A stretch of DNA of 64,000 bases from Triatoma infestans (Eukaryota; Arthropoda; Insecta; Hemiptera; Reduviidae). Each line of letters starts with the position of its first letter. The stretch's first letter is position 1. Position numbers and translations under genes: made by a program. Under the pieces are notes generated by a model. That model did not search any database. It was given only the letters and a program-made list of their open reading frames with translations, and was not told where the DNA came from. The stretch is taken from the NCBI GenBank assembly GCA_011037195.1, contig JAAEAF010014528.1, forward strand, positions 62,001 to 126,000, read 5' to 3'. Positions 10,427-22,414 of this stretch are shown one piece after another.

Positions 10427-11712
10427 GAAGAAATTTGGTGAGGATCGGTTCAAGAAAGAAACATTCAATTATGCCAACGTTTCGACATAGTTTCCTGTTT
10501 TTATCAAAACTTTAATATATAGAAAGTCGTGAAGATGTGGAGAAAGAATGTTTAAACATACACATTTGTTACATCGGAGAAACATAAAAAAGAAAATTAA
10601 AAGTTACTGTGTCTTGTCTTAAATCATCTACAGAAAGAAAAAAAAAATCTGGTGTGAAACACTCACACAACTTTCTCTTACTCCTGTTGACAAAATTATA
10701 ATTGACAAATGTTATAGTTTGTGTACCAAATATAACGAAATTCGTGGAAAACTGAAAAAGCTGTTCAGTATAGGCGCACTTCGGGCTTACAATTTTCTTA
10801 AAACTTGGAATTTTGGCCATCTGTTTATTTCTAATTAATTTTGTTTGGATGATAGAATTGTATAATCAACTAAGATACCACTTTAGGGGAAGCTGCAACC
10901 CACCCCTCCCCTAAAACTGCCCTTACATGAATTTTTCCAAGAAATGTCTAAATAAAAGATGTAGATCTTTGCAAATTGATTTTGTATACGAAGTTTCCAA
11001 GAAAATCTTCGGAGCCATTTAGAGAAAAATAGCGAAAAAAATGGAAAGAATCATTTAGTAAAGGTCAAAAGAAACCGCACTTCCGGGTATCTGATTTTTT
11101 TCAAACTCGGAATTTCAACAACATATTTAATTCTAATTAACAATATTTAAATGACAGAATTGTCTAATAAACTGAAAAAGCACTTTACATGGGAACCAAA
11201 CTCCACCCCTTCCCCAAAAGTGCCCTTCATTGCATTTTCCCGGAGAAATGTTTCAAATAAAAAGTTGTAGCTCTTTGAATATGTGGTTGATATTTAAAGT
11301 TTAAAGAAAATTGTCGGAGCGATTTTTGAGAAAATCGCAAAAAAAAACGTAAAAAAAACAACTAGTAAAGTTGTACTTCCGGTTGTGGAATATTGACACA
11401 TAACGCACCGTCAGATCCCATGGTGATACCTAAACGTAATATCAAGTTTGAACTTTCTACGATTTTTCGGTTTTGAGCTATGCTGTTCACATACATACAC
11501 ACACACACTGACCATTTGCAAAAACCACTTTTTTGGACTCAGGGGACCTCAAAACGGATATTTCCGGTGAAAACTCAATATCGAAAATTTGACACGATTA
11601 CAATACTTCCTCTTACTAGGAGTAAGAGAAAGTAACAGGAAACTCTGTCGAAACGTTGAATGTTTCTTTCTTGACCGATCCTCACCAAATTTCTTCATAA
11701 CATTAATGAAAC
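10427..11712. mobile_element. Foldback with Penelope-type arms, interrupted by an RA copy
   Basis: The left arm (about 10427-10510, minus sense) and right arm (about 11634-11712, plus sense) are inverted copies. The plus-sense arm reads ACAGGAAACTCTGTCGAAAC, then GTTGAATGTTTCTTTCTTGA, then CCTCACCAAATTTCTTCATA. The left arm also keeps TGATAAAAACAGG before ATGTCGAAACGTTGG. This is the TGATnA...GAAACGTT layout of Penelope-type hammerhead motifs, in degenerate form. A complete RA repeat (10649-11633) abuts the right arm and has removed the upstream part of its motif. Confidence 0.55.
10649..11633 (+). repeat. RA repeat, complete copy inside the foldback
   Basis: It starts CTGGTGTGAAACACTCACAC after an A-run, has the three-module organisation, and ends GGAGTAAGAGAAAGT immediately before ACAGGAAACTCTG of the foldback arm. 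That arrangement shows it sits within the older foldback element. Confidence 0.85.
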
Positions 11713-12296
11713 TCCCAATACTAATCGTGATTCAAAAGGTCTTTATGTCGTATTATCTGGAGAGCCGCAAACAAACGAGATATAATAAAATGAAATTTCA
11801 TAGATTAATGAAATATTTAAAATATCATTTTTCTGATTATCATTCCAGCAACAATTAAGCATTACTCCAAAAATGGTAATTTTTTTTGCAACTCTCATAA
11901 GGGAGAATTATTTTAATTTCTTGATTTTCCCTATTTTTCTCAATTCTTTCATTTAATTGAGAGCAAAGCTTCAATTAAAGCTTACAATTATATTGTATAG
12001 TATTGAAAATAATTTTTTAATATTTTTCGTTCAGTTTGATTTGTTTTTTGAGATATTTTATTTCAGTGATTCCCGGGAGAAGTGACGTCAAAATAAAGTA
12101 CCTTTTCAAGTTCAAGAGTTTTCTAAAAAAAAAAAAAAAAGTTAATAAAGCGTTAATTTTGCAATAGGCATCGCCTAAAACTGTGTGTGTGTACAAAAAC
12201 GTAGTCCGAAATCCTAACATTAGTGCCTACATTGTGAGTCTAATAAATACGACAACATGTACTCGATGGAAAATATACATTAATAACTGAAATTCA
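11713..12296. other. Unassigned AT-rich DNA
   Basis: No coding, RNA or repeat boundary seen. A 15-base A-run lies near 12127. Confidence 0.4.
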
Positions 12297-13462
12297 AAAG
12301 AAATTCCAACAACTGGTATTTTATCCGTCGTAGCATGCATATTCATTTTGTTCTTGACCGGTTTCGGATTTTCATCCATTGTCAGAACAAATTCACCAAG
12401 TTCGTATAGAGAATTCACTTCAACGTAATGTTTCTGTTACCTTCACACTTGTTGGTTTGTTGGTTATTGTAGTGGAATCAATTGTCGTGATTCCTGATGT
12501 ATGAAGTTAGATGTCTTGAAGAGGGATTTATTAGGCGGAAGTTAGTTTAGAGAGTTATTGCTTGAATTACTAACACTGAATTTATAAAAATAGAATATAT
12601 TTTAACAATAATTTGAATGAGCCTAATGGTAACTACAATTAATATGATTTGATAAAAGTAAATAAATAATTCTAAAGTTAAATAACAAATAATTTAATGA
12701 TTATAATAAATAAACTAATATGCACAACTATGAAAATAATTATAACTTAAAACCTTGTATAAGGACGCGCTCGGAACTCAAGTATAACTGCTGCTGTAAA
12801 ATGATACTGATATAATAATGTGGCTACTGGTATAATGATGATGATATAATGATCCCCTCTTCCAGTGGGGCGAAGTTTATATTAGTCTTACTCACACACT
12901 GTCAAGTGTGTAAGTAAGTTCTCACACTAAGACATCTCTAGTAGCGTGCGACCTTGGTTAGGTCGGCGACCAGTGATTCAGGTCAGTGGCCAGATTTGGT
13001 CGCCCATCGGCGACTTTCAAAGACCAGGTGGCTTCTGTTCAATAGACAGGGCTTTATCGGTGCTTGTCTTTGATACCTTTGTATTGAAAAGGCAGCAGCC
13101 GGCTGTGGGGCCACTAGTTATAAATTACTCTTTTCTTTTGTTATATTTTGTGAAAGAGTAATTCCATTGCTATGTCATTACAGTTATACATATATATATG
13201 GGGGGAGTTATAAGGTTATGTTCAAAATCTTATAACATTAAACCTTATTAAAGGTTCGAACTTAACCTTATAACCTCCCCACGTGTATACAACCAACAAA
13301 CCAACAAGTATGTGTGTGTAACAGAAACATTACGTTGAAATGAAACTCTCTACATGAACTTTGTGAATTCACTTTAACGAAGAGAATGAAAATCCGAAAC
13401 CGGTCTGGAACCAAATGAATATGCATGCTACGACGGATAAAATACCAAATAAATTCCAACAA
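12297..13462. mobile_element. Penelope-type foldback element with 16-bp target duplication, split by a solo LTR
   Basis: The left arm (minus sense) runs from 12313 to the LTR at 12468, and the right arm (plus sense) ends near 13446. The outer ends are inverse: GGTATTTTATCC and GGATAAAATACC. Both arms carry the ATGCATGCTACGACGGATAA end and a GAAACCGGTC motif. The flanks AAAGAAATTCCAACAA (12297-12312) and AAATAAATTCCAACAA (13447-13462) match at 15 of 16 bases and are read as the target duplication. The centre, around 13240, is AT-rich. In the left arm the motif is CTGACAA, GGAT/ATCC, GAAA, ACCGGT, C, which is close to a hammerhead core but has a change at the invariant G. Confidence 0.7.
12463..13187 (+). 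mobile_element. Solo LTR (family L1) with 5-bp target duplication
   Basis: The unit 12468-13182 begins TGTAGTGGAATC and ends CATTACA, so it has TG...CA termini. It is flanked by GTTAT at 12463-12467 and 13183-13187. The segment CAGTGGGGCGAAGTTTATAT near 12865 is shared with the 59.9-60.8 kb copy and could be a promoter. No internal region accompanies it, so it is a solo LTR left by recombination. It sits inside the foldback element and joins the two halves of that element's interrupted centre. Confidence 0.78.
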
Positions 13463-14038
13463 GTTTCGCTGAATAAGTTTATTGAAAAATTAATTAAATA
13501 AAAATACCAAGAAAATCTAGGAAAGAAAATGAAATATTTTTTTGGAAACATTCTTACTGACTTGTTAATTTAACTTGTCGCTAATGTTGGAAGAGTGTTT
13601 GGAATAATGAAATTAAGTAAAGAGACACTTTAGAAGAGAGCTTTGTATAAGTGCTTCTCCAAAGACAAAGATTAAAATCAATATTTTCTATAAATAGCAA
13701 CAATTATAAAACAAAAGATCTTTAAAGTTGGTCAACATAAAATTCAAAAAATAAATATTAGAGAGTTCTTAAGACATTACAAACGAAAATCTGAAGTGAA
13801 AAACGCACCCTAGTTTCCCTCAATGCTATTATTATAATTAATGACTAAACGAATAAAAGTGAAGGAGATTTTATTCTTTAATCTGATAGCGCCATCTGTC
13901 TCAATTCCTTAAAAACTTTGTAAAATTTAAACCTAACTAACATGCTTCCCGAAAAATCATTAAAAATAATTGTTTAATATACCTTAATATTATCTAGATA
14001 ATTAATATTATTTTTTCCACTAAAGTGCTCTCTTCTAG
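13463..14038. other. Unassigned AT-rich DNA
   Basis: Interval between two foldback elements. No gene or boundary recognised. Confidence 0.4.
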
Positions 14039-14444
14039 TATTTTATCCGTCGTAGCATGCATATTCATTTGGTTCCTGACCGGTTTCGGATTTTCATCTA
14101 CCTTTAGAGCAAATTCACCAAGTTCATGTAGCGAGTTTACTTCAACGTAATGTTTCTGTTACACTCATACTTGTTTGGTTTGTTGGTTGTATACATGTTG
14201 GTTGGAGGTTATAAGCTTAATTCCATTTTGTCATTAAACACACACACACACACACACATAGTAACATAACCTTATAACCTCCTCGAATGTATAACCAACA
14301 AACCAACAGGTGTGAGTGTAACAGAAACATTACGTTGAAGCGAACTCTCTACATGAACTTGGTGAATTTTTACTCTGACGATGGATGAAAATCCGAAACC
14401 GGACAGGGAACAAAATGAATATGCATGCTATGATGGATAAAATA
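14039..14444. mobile_element. Penelope-type foldback element, nearly intact
   Basis: Arms 14039-14212 (minus sense) and 14262-14444 (plus sense) are inverted copies joined by a spacer with a (CA)n tract (14238-14260). The plus arm reads AACCAACAAACCAACAGGTG, GTGTAACAGAAACATTACG, CTCTCTACATGAACTTGGTG, then CTGACGA at 14375-14381, GGAT/ATCC as a stem, and GAAACCGG. The motif has the complete CTGANGA core, but the base expected to be T before the cleavage position is A in this arm (CCGGAC). In the left arm CCGGTC is intact while the CTGANGA core is mutated. No convincing target duplication was found. Confidence 0.7.
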
Positions 14445-14484
14445 TCAGATGTTGTCCAGCCTTGCAGACCCATCCTCATATCTA

Positions 14485-14750
14485 AAAAGTGCTGTCTTAG
14501 TTGGATTATACAATTCTACCATCTAAACAAAAATTAATTAGAAATAAAGAGATTGCCAAAATTCCGAGTTTCAAGAAAATTAGTAAACCAGAAGTGCGTT
14601 TTTATTGAACATTTTTTTTTTTCGTTTCCGTGTCGGGACAACGACGAATTTCATTAAATTTGGTATAGTAAAATTATAAATTTTTTCAATTACAAATTTT
14701 GTAAACAGCCATAAGAGAAAGCTGTGTGACTGTTTCACACCAGATTTCTT
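14485..14750 (-). repeat. RA repeat fragment, reversed
   Basis: It contains GGATTATACAATTCTACCAT, CAAAATTCCGAGTTTCAAGA, AAACCAGAAGTGCG and the end signature GTGTGACTGTTTCACACCAG followed by a pyrimidine tract. Only the outer module remains. Confidence 0.7.
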
Positions 14751-16160
14751 TTTCCTTTTTCTTATTACCAAACGTTTCGTGACATATTCAGTTAGGACAT
14801 CCGAAAGAGAATATTTACCTTCAGAGATGTTGGTGTTATTTTCAAAAAACTTTTTCTGCTAGACGATTTCTCTGAATCGATATATAAAATTGTAAAAACT
14901 AATTTATGGAGAACATTTTTCTAAGAATTAATTGCAATATACAATATATTTTATAACAAAAATTTCTACTATATCTTGTAGCTTTATAAATCTAGAAATG
15001 TTTTAATGAAAGATTTTTATCATGAATTCTGTCTGTTGACAGAAAAAAAGATAACAAACTAGAAGGTTATATTTCAATGAAATAACTTAAAAAAAAAACG
15101 GAACAAGTGAATAAATAACGTTCGTTACACAACATTATTGAAACATTTCCAAGTTAATATTTAAAAAAATCTGCTTTTTAGTTTCTACTTTTCCTTGGCT
15201 TTTAGGAAAACTTAATTCACAAGAGTTCTTTGAATTAATAAATAATTCTCTATGAGTTATTTCTCTCAATCTAAACCCTATATAGGACTGACCCACTTTC
15301 TAATGAAATTTTATTACATTCCCCTCACTATTTAATTATTATTATTATTACAAAGTTATTCAAAATCGAATACTCACACTTTTTCTTATTACAATTTACA
15401 ACTTTCCGATTTATTTATTTACTTACAAGGATATTACCCACATTAAATTTCACATATTTTTTAGATCTTCTTTTCTATTGTGCATCTCGGAGCCTTTTCA
15501 GTACAAGACAACAATGCCCATCAGCGGCCAGAGATTTTCAATCTTAGGAAGAGAAAAATCTAAGGACTCAGGGCGCCTAGTCGCTTCCCTTAATTTCACA
15601 TATAAAAGTGTAGATATTGTGGCGTTAAATTTCTAATGTTTCTAGTGGATGTTTTTAGAGGTTGGACAGAGAGAAATTAAGGTAAGAGATAAGTTTTAGA
15701 CATACTGAACACTAAATCTAGAAAAGTATTTTAGCGCGAAAAGAGAGAGTGACAGAATGCCTGGCAGAGTGACGGTGCGTGATGGTTGTTGAACGATGAT
15801 TATTTAAGGGGAGAAAGTTGGCCTTATATGTGTAGCTCAACTTTCCCTACTCTTAACTTCTTCTTATAATATCGTCTTAGACAAATTCCTCTGAATTATG
15901 GCTAGAAGTTGTGATAGGAAGGTGTTGTACGCCTTCAGTGACATGCAATTTTTTTGGGGGCGATGTTTTATGATCGGTTGCTGTTAAGGTACGCCTAAAA
16001 TATGTCACGGCAATGTTACTTGGGTATATGTTACAGATGTCCATTACATTTGTTATATAGGGTTGGTTCAATATTATTGACGCTCTTCTTCCTGAACCAG
16101 AAGGAATCACATCTATAGCTGTCTGGACTTTTCCCTCCTTTTCTTTTTTCACAATTTAAT
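14751..16160. other. Unassigned DNA
   Basis: AT-rich with a more mixed patch at 15480-15800 that includes CACATATAAAAG near 15597, a possible TATA box without other support. The 91-residue minus-strand frame at 15877-16152 is not recognised and overlaps phrases seen in decayed RA variants (TTGGTTCAATATTATTGACG), so I do not call it a gene. Confidence 0.35.
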
Positions 16161-18106
16161 GTAAGTGAAAGTCGACGGGGTGTTTCACACTAGATTTTGT
16201 TTTTTATATTATTGACTCTCAAAATACTAACTAAATCTATTTTGAGTAAAACAAAAAAAATTCATGAGGTTCATAGCTGCTGGGTCTTTTTTTTCTTTTT
16301 TCTGGTGACTAACATGTAGACTATTGGTTCTAAGTAATCACATGTTGAAATAGATTGCTTAAGGCCATTCTTGTTTTAAACAAAAACAAGAAAAATAACA
16401 AATCACCTCGTGGTGTAGAGACTGCAGTCAGAGTGGGGGTGAGAGAGAGAGAGTGATAAAATAATGTTATGTGGGTCGAGGTCAGAGAATGTTTGTTGTA
16501 GAAGAGAAATGGATAAAGGGGTTGTTAGTGTGAGATAGAAGACGTGATGAGGAGAACACACGATTTTAATGGAGTTGTGGTAGTTTTATTATTTTAATTA
16601 ATTTATTTTTATTATTATTTAAAGAGAGATATTAAAAAAAAAATAATAATTCTGGATAAAGACAATCAATTGATTAGAATTAAATATATATTGTTATAGT
16701 TTATAACAAATTTGGCACACCAAAGTGAATACACCCCCCCAAGATGGATTCGTCCTGAAAAATATCTCTTACCAGAACGTGTGAGTGAGAGGGCAAAGAG
16801 GGAACACTAGCGCTATTGATCTTCAAACGGCAGACTGACTAAACTGGAAAACCCTTTCACTGCGCTGTACACGCGCACAGTGAAGGTTCAACTCCCCTTT
16901 TCCAACCTTCAACCACGCTCCAACAACCCCGGCTCGTATAGTTGTACGTTTGCCGATTGTCCCTCCGCTCCCACTTTTGTCTAGTAGTCGCATAAGCTGC
17001 CGCAAACCAGGATAAAAAAAAGCTCTTTATGCGTATATATATATATATATCCTTTATGCATTTATTTAGAATATTACTATGTTGACATGAAATTATGTAT
17101 CATCCTATGAAATAGTATACCTACTATTAATATTTGTCCAATATACCAAAATAGGATACACTCTCATCATTTTAATATCATCCCACATATGAAAACAATA
17201 TTATGAAAAATAATATGGATTTTATGAATAATATGGACTCTCCCCTCTATAATTGTAATATCAGTCAAGGTTTCCATGCTCTTAATACTTCAGTGTCTAT
17301 ATCCTTGAATTTTGTCCAAGTTCAGCTATCAGAAAAACTGAAGAAAAAAATAAAATATGGGTTTAAAAAAAAACTAATTTCGAATTTAATGGCAACAAGT
17401 AAATAATATTGGCGTGACTCTCACTAATCATATATTCCCCCACCCAGACTATTTTAGTATTCAGATAGTCTCCAATAGATTGCGTGATCATCGCTGTTTT
17501 CAAGTCCGTGGATAGTATTCCCCCCCTCCCCATAAACTGTGTGGCCAGGATGAGTGATGGATAAGAATATTGTGAAAAACTTAAACTTTTGCATTTTCAT
17601 GGTATTATTTTACTCTCACCTGTATTTTTTTAAAATAGTTATTTCCCTTTGGAAACATATTTTTTTATCAAAGAATTATTTTCATCTTCAAAATATAAGA
17701 TTTTCCAAATTTTCTCTTTTCATTGGTTGTACAAGTTTTTTGATAATTGTCGACACAAATCATTGGGCTGACATTCTCTCATAGGAAATGCATTTTTTTT
17801 TTTTTTTTGAGGTTCTCTGAATATAAAATAGTTCATGAATTCAGAACGAGTGATTTCTTTTTTTTTTTTTTATCAGCGAATAAAAGTTTTTAACAAACTA
17901 TAGATTGTGTTTTTTGTCGAGTTGTGTTTTGTCGACTTACTTTTAAAACACTTTCTTAAATTTCTAAATTATTTAAACACCAAAAAATATGCGTCTTTAA
18001 TATTTTTTATAGATATGTGACTGTTCGTATTTCACCTCTGTCAGCCAAAAATCAGTCAGTATTTAGTTTTGTCTTAATTTGGTTCTAATTTATTTTAAGT
18101 ACTTTG
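16160..18106. other. Unassigned DNA with a GC-richer patch
   Basis: 16165-16205 carries a last trace of an RA end (GGTGTTTCACACTAGATTTT). About 16815-17005 is GC-richer than its surroundings and contains CACTGCGCTGTACACGCGCA, an imperfect palindrome. A 60-residue minus-strand frame there is not recognised. The remainder is AT-rich with A and T runs. Confidence 0.3.
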
Positions 18107-18786
18107 ATTCTATCCAAAAAGGTTCTTTCTCCAGTTTACCTATTCAGCACTCCTATCCCACCGGTAGACCACATTCGTTATCTTGGTATGTTTCTGGACA
18201 AGCGACTAACCTGGAAACCACACACCAGACTTAAACGGACTTCCCTCAACAACCGCTTCAGACTGCTTGCTAGACTCCTTGACAAGCGCTCCAAACTCAC
18301 TCTACAGAATAAAAGACGACTCTATACTTCACTATTCGCACCCATCTGGATGTACGGACTGGAACTCTTTGGAACCACAAAATGTAGTAACCTCAACCCT
18401 GAACTAACCAGAATACAAACCCTGCTGTCCAAAATACTCCGACGCATAGTCGATGCTCCTTATTACGTTTCCAACCATACAGATCTGAAGATTCCTTTTG
18501 TCCATGATATAGCAAAGCTCCGGTACACCACAGCAGACTCTCCCTTCATCCCAATCCTCTTATCCAAACCCTCTCCTCCACCACACTTCCAGGCAATCCT
18601 GCAAGGCGATTAAGGCCCGGCGACCTTCTGGGTGACTAATCAATGGTAGTGGTCACTGGATAACTACCATTCATGACCGTCACGTCATTCTTTATATCTC
18701 CTATTAGCCTATTTACTTGTGGCTTATTTATTTATGTAATTGTAAATATTCAATAAAACAATTAAAAAAAAAAAAAAAATTCTATC
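18107..18786 (+). mobile_element. 5'-truncated Jockey LINE, 8-bp target duplication
   Basis: The plus strand encodes the C-terminal reverse-transcriptase (thumb) region of a Jockey-clade ORF2. It reads IRYLGMFLDKRLTWKPHTRL, then LLARLLDKRSKLTLQNKRRL, LFAPIWMYGLELFG, and IQTLLSKILRRIVDAPYYVS, ending near 18613. The motif order matches Jockey. The 3' UTR ends with AATAAAACAATT and a poly-A. ATTCTATC occurs at 18107-18114 and 18779-18786, so the insert is 18115-18778. The upstream enzyme domains are missing through 5' truncation. Confidence 0.88.
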
Positions 18787-18834
18787 AGAGTCATATCATG
18801 AAATGTACCTTTTGGTATTTAATTTTTTTTTGCT

Positions 18835-19200
18835 AAATGAGTTTTGGAGAAATAAACTAAAATATATGGTGAACACTGTATAATGAAAGAAAACGCAAAA
18901 TGCAAGGACTTTACAAGTATAATAGAAGTTAGGTAGCGATGTAGGATATATAAAGAGACAGACTGGCTGAGAAGGTTGAAGGTTGCTGACTGGTTGTGAA
19001 CCTGTCGTAAAACTGTTTTAAAATATGTCTTGTTGTAGGGCTAGCTCGGCTGTGTATGGAATATATAGAATCTCCCACCCTAATCTGGCCTAGATACTAG
19101 ATTGATCCATTTTTGTGTTTCTCCGCTCTTCGGATCCTATTACACAATCATATCTTGGCTGTATTCTGCTCCATTATAATTAGTTTTGTGAGAAACGTAT
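18835..19200 (+). mobile_element. S-family element, diverged copy
   Basis: It contains GGTGAACACTGTATAATGAA and later TCTCCCACCCTAATCTGGCC, in the same order as the copies at 3.9 and 9.5 kb. The boundaries are approximate. Confidence 0.4.
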
Positions 19201-19239
19201 TTTTTATAACTATTATTGTAATTATAATATATAATACTT

Positions 19240-19240
19240 T

Positions 19241-19294
<54 letters not shown>

Positions 19295-19297
19295 CTT
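19240..19297. repeat. Compound (CA)n(TA)n microsatellite
   Basis: An uninterrupted CA tract is followed directly by a TA tract. Open frames that cross it are artefacts. Confidence 0.95.
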
Positions 19298-21029
19298 ATA
19301 TACTTTCTCACATTTACAATGATAATATTTTAATAGTGTCATAAATAAATATGAAGCTGTCAACACATAGAACTGACACCTTTCCACATGTCTATTGCAC
19401 CTGACTTAACATAATTTTACGAATTAATGATTTCAATGAACGCATCCTCTCCACTAATTTTTACTTTTTCTTATTTTAAGATTTTTGGGTTGTTGGTTTG
19501 GATGTTGAATTCTCTTATCATACTCTCATTGCAAGTAATGAAATACTCGTATAATTAACATCTGCACTAAGAAGGTGTTACTTGGTCACGTGAATATGTA
19601 AATTGGTGTAAATTTATATGGAAATTATTCCGATTTTGACGGAAACCTTCATGTGAGATTTTCTTAATGTTCATAAATATGAAATTTAGGTTACCAATTA
19701 TTTCTGGTGTTTGAATGATACTGTTCAGGAAATGAACAGGGGAATTTTTATTTTATTTTAATCAATTTTAACAATTACAACACCGAGCGTCAGCGCCTTC
19801 AAAGGAGCTAACGCTGCGGCCGGCAAGACAGCCTGGCTCCAGTTAAGGGTCTTACAGCCAATCAGCTTCCATTCTCCACCACTACACAGGGTTACTACGG
19901 CCAAGATAGTGTGCGATAATCTCTGGCCCGAGAAGATACTCAAATTTTTACGCACGTCTTAGTACAAGTTTATCAGTACATATTCGTACAAATCGTATCA
20001 ATTCAAGTTGTACACCTTGTTCATCAGCCATCAAGTTTGGCTGTACATGTGGTTACAGTGGCTGGGTCATAGCGTTGAGCAAACACCAGAGGTCCAGGCA
20101 ACCGTGGAAGCTGGCCACCAATAAGGAAGCCCGGACGTCACCCTTAGAAGATTGAAGCCATCTCTTCAGTAACTACTATTTTTTGAAAACCACTAACCAT
20201 TTACCATAATATATCCAGTTTGTTCTACTTCACTAGCCATATTTACTCTCATAATACAACTCAATACATACAGTCCACATCAAAATTCAGCTGAGCTATC
20301 AAACACTTACTATTCACAAAATAATTGTCTTTATACTAATTACACTGATTTACATTCAAATAGTTCAAAGTTAAGATCTTGTTCAACTATTAAAACGTTA
20401 AAAATAAAATATTATATTAAAATACTCGTATTTTCTACACATATTCAGTAGCCAATAATTAATAACATTTTTGTCTATTTTGTAATTAAATTTTGTTATG
20501 TTATTTAAAATTCATATATAACACAAATAATTTACAAAAACTCAATAAGTTTTTGCTGTTTGGGGGGGGGGATGAATACCAACAATCATTCTCTATAATC
20601 ATGTTTATTTTTAAATTTAAGGCGCGTCAACATCTAGGTCGCCTGGAGCTTTCTCTGTGGATTGTGTAGTGGAAGAACGAAATAGAAAAATAATAGTTTT
20701 GAAAAATAGTTTAGAGTTTAGAATATTTTATAGTATCCTAAATAGTATTTTGTTAATATTTTTGTTAATTTTTTAGTATGTATCTTAGTGCTGTGAAATT
20801 ACCTTCAAAAAGAGTGTATTTTAGAGTCAGGTATACTACAATCTAGGTCATTGCTATTAGGAAAACAAAGGCACAAAAATCCCGTTAGGTTAATACTTCC
20901 CCCGCTAGAAAGAGAGCAATTCCTTCGAATAGTCTGCCTTCAGCGTTCAAATAATACAAGTCTGACTTCTGCTTTGAAACAACTAAGTCTGATTCTGCTT
21001 TGAAAGCCATTGAGGAATCGCTCTCTTCA
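19298..21029. other. Unassigned DNA with a GC-rich patch at 19.76-20.16 kb
   Basis: The patch (AGCGTCAGCGCCTTCAAAGG, AACGCTGCGGCCGGCAAGAC) stands out in base composition and may be an old element or exon. The 65-residue minus-strand frame in it matches nothing I know. The rest is AT-rich; a G-run lies near 20562. Confidence 0.3.
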
Positions 21030-21275
21030 AATCAGTGCCAGATATAAGTTAAAACATAAGAGCTTTGCCTTTATTCTAGATTAACATCATTTTATTAAGA
21101 TATAGTTGTGATATTGTAAAATACTTAAATTTACTTAGAGATAATATATTTATTTTAAAAACAGTGGTGCTCTCTTGATTAATACTAATACTTCTATCTT
21201 TATCTCAAACATACATACAAGCCCTTTTACAACACCGCTGAAGTCATTACTACACTATCACCAATAACATTACAA
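21030..21275 (+). mobile_element. LTR fragment related to the 57.5-59.3 kb element
   Basis: It shares TATAAGTTAAAACATAAGAG, CAGTGGTGCTCTCTTGATTA and the CCAATAACATT end with the paired LTRs near 57.5 and 58.8 kb. The 5' part of the LTR is absent or decayed. A SINE lies directly against its 3' end. Confidence 0.65.
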
Positions 21276-21442
21276 TTGCCTGCTTCCGGACAGTGTTTTC
21301 TCGTTACAGACTACACTGTCCATCACCGAACAATGAGCTGTAGAAGCTCCTAAGAAAAAAAAATCTAGCACAGCTATACTCGAACCCGGCTCCTCCGCAT
21401 GGGAGTCCACTATGCTAACCACTTAGCTATTCCTTTCCCACC
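21276..21442 (-). mobile_element. tRNA-derived SINE
   Basis: On the minus strand a tRNA-like head has an A box (TAGCTAAGTGGTTAGCA) and a B box (GGGTTCGAGTA) at tRNA spacing. Next come a T-run and a body with a stem built from GGACAGTGT and ACACTGTCC. The body occurs alone at 47.67 kb, showing this is a dispersed family. Pol III promoter boxes imply transcription by RNA polymerase III. It is not a functional tRNA, because the 3' arm does not close an acceptor stem. Confidence 0.75.
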
Positions 21443-22414
21443 TCTATAATAATTATTAACAAGAAAAAACCAAATTTAGCAGATAAACAACAAAGAAATG
21501 TTCAGATAGATAAATAAGCACTTTCTTTTTAAGATAAATAAATATGCAAAAAAAAAAATTAAAAAAATGGTTACTCTAAAAGAGCCAATAATAATATTGT
21601 CATTGTTTTTCGATCAAAGTTTAAATAAAAACAAAACACAGACACAAAATATCAAAGACAAATGATTTATTTGAAGTTTTTTATTTTTTTAAAAAAAGAC
21701 GATTTATTATCAACCATCTTTTGTCATTTTACTAGAAAACAGAGTAAACAAATTTTATGCCAGAATTCATCTTTTAACAAGTTTGATGAACAAAGAATAT
21801 TGTTCCAAACTTTGTTCTGGTTTTTATAAAATATTGTTCTTTTCTTTAAAAAAAAAAAAAAAAAAAAAATTAAAAAAGAAAACGTGTTCAAATATGTTGA
21901 AAAGTGAATTAGTTCTAGTATATATATATATATATATATAACTCACTTTTTTTTTTAAATAGAAGTAAAACTATATAATTTAATATAATATTATATATAT
22001 ATACTAAAGTCTCTCGATAGCATGGTACCTAGATAATGGAGCATGACTGCATGTTTTGCATGTTAATGTTGAGTTCGATGGCTAGTTGTCGTTCTTTGTA
22101 TATAGGTCATTCTTCCTATCAATATTCTAGATAACAAACGCATTATTTAAAATTTTATATCATTCCTATCGCCATTATTATTAACATTTTTTTTTTTTTT
22201 TATTCATTTCCGAACTTTGTGTAAAATAAAAAATTTATTTTTTCTTGAATTGTCGGTGGATTAATTATTCTTAAATAAAATGAAATAATAGATTTTTGAT
22301 GAAATTTCTCCACGCGAATCTAATTGGCGTAAGAAGCGATCAGGCGTATGGCTATCGTATTAAATAAATACTGAGAGTGTCAACTCGCAACATGAAAACT
22401 TGATAGTCTTACTC
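21443..22414. other. AT-rich DNA with A-runs and TA tracts
   Basis: A long A-run lies near 21848-21869 and TA tracts near 21918-21940 and 21993. No gene or element recognised. Confidence 0.5.

Noticed and set aside
15877..16152. 91-residue minus-strand frame
   Set aside because: Overlaps phrases of decayed RA variants and has no known motif.
16823..17005. 60-residue Gly/Arg-rich minus-strand frame
   Set aside because: GC-rich patch but no motif; initially considered as the p35 N-terminal exon, but it lacks the MGTVLS start or any p35 segment.
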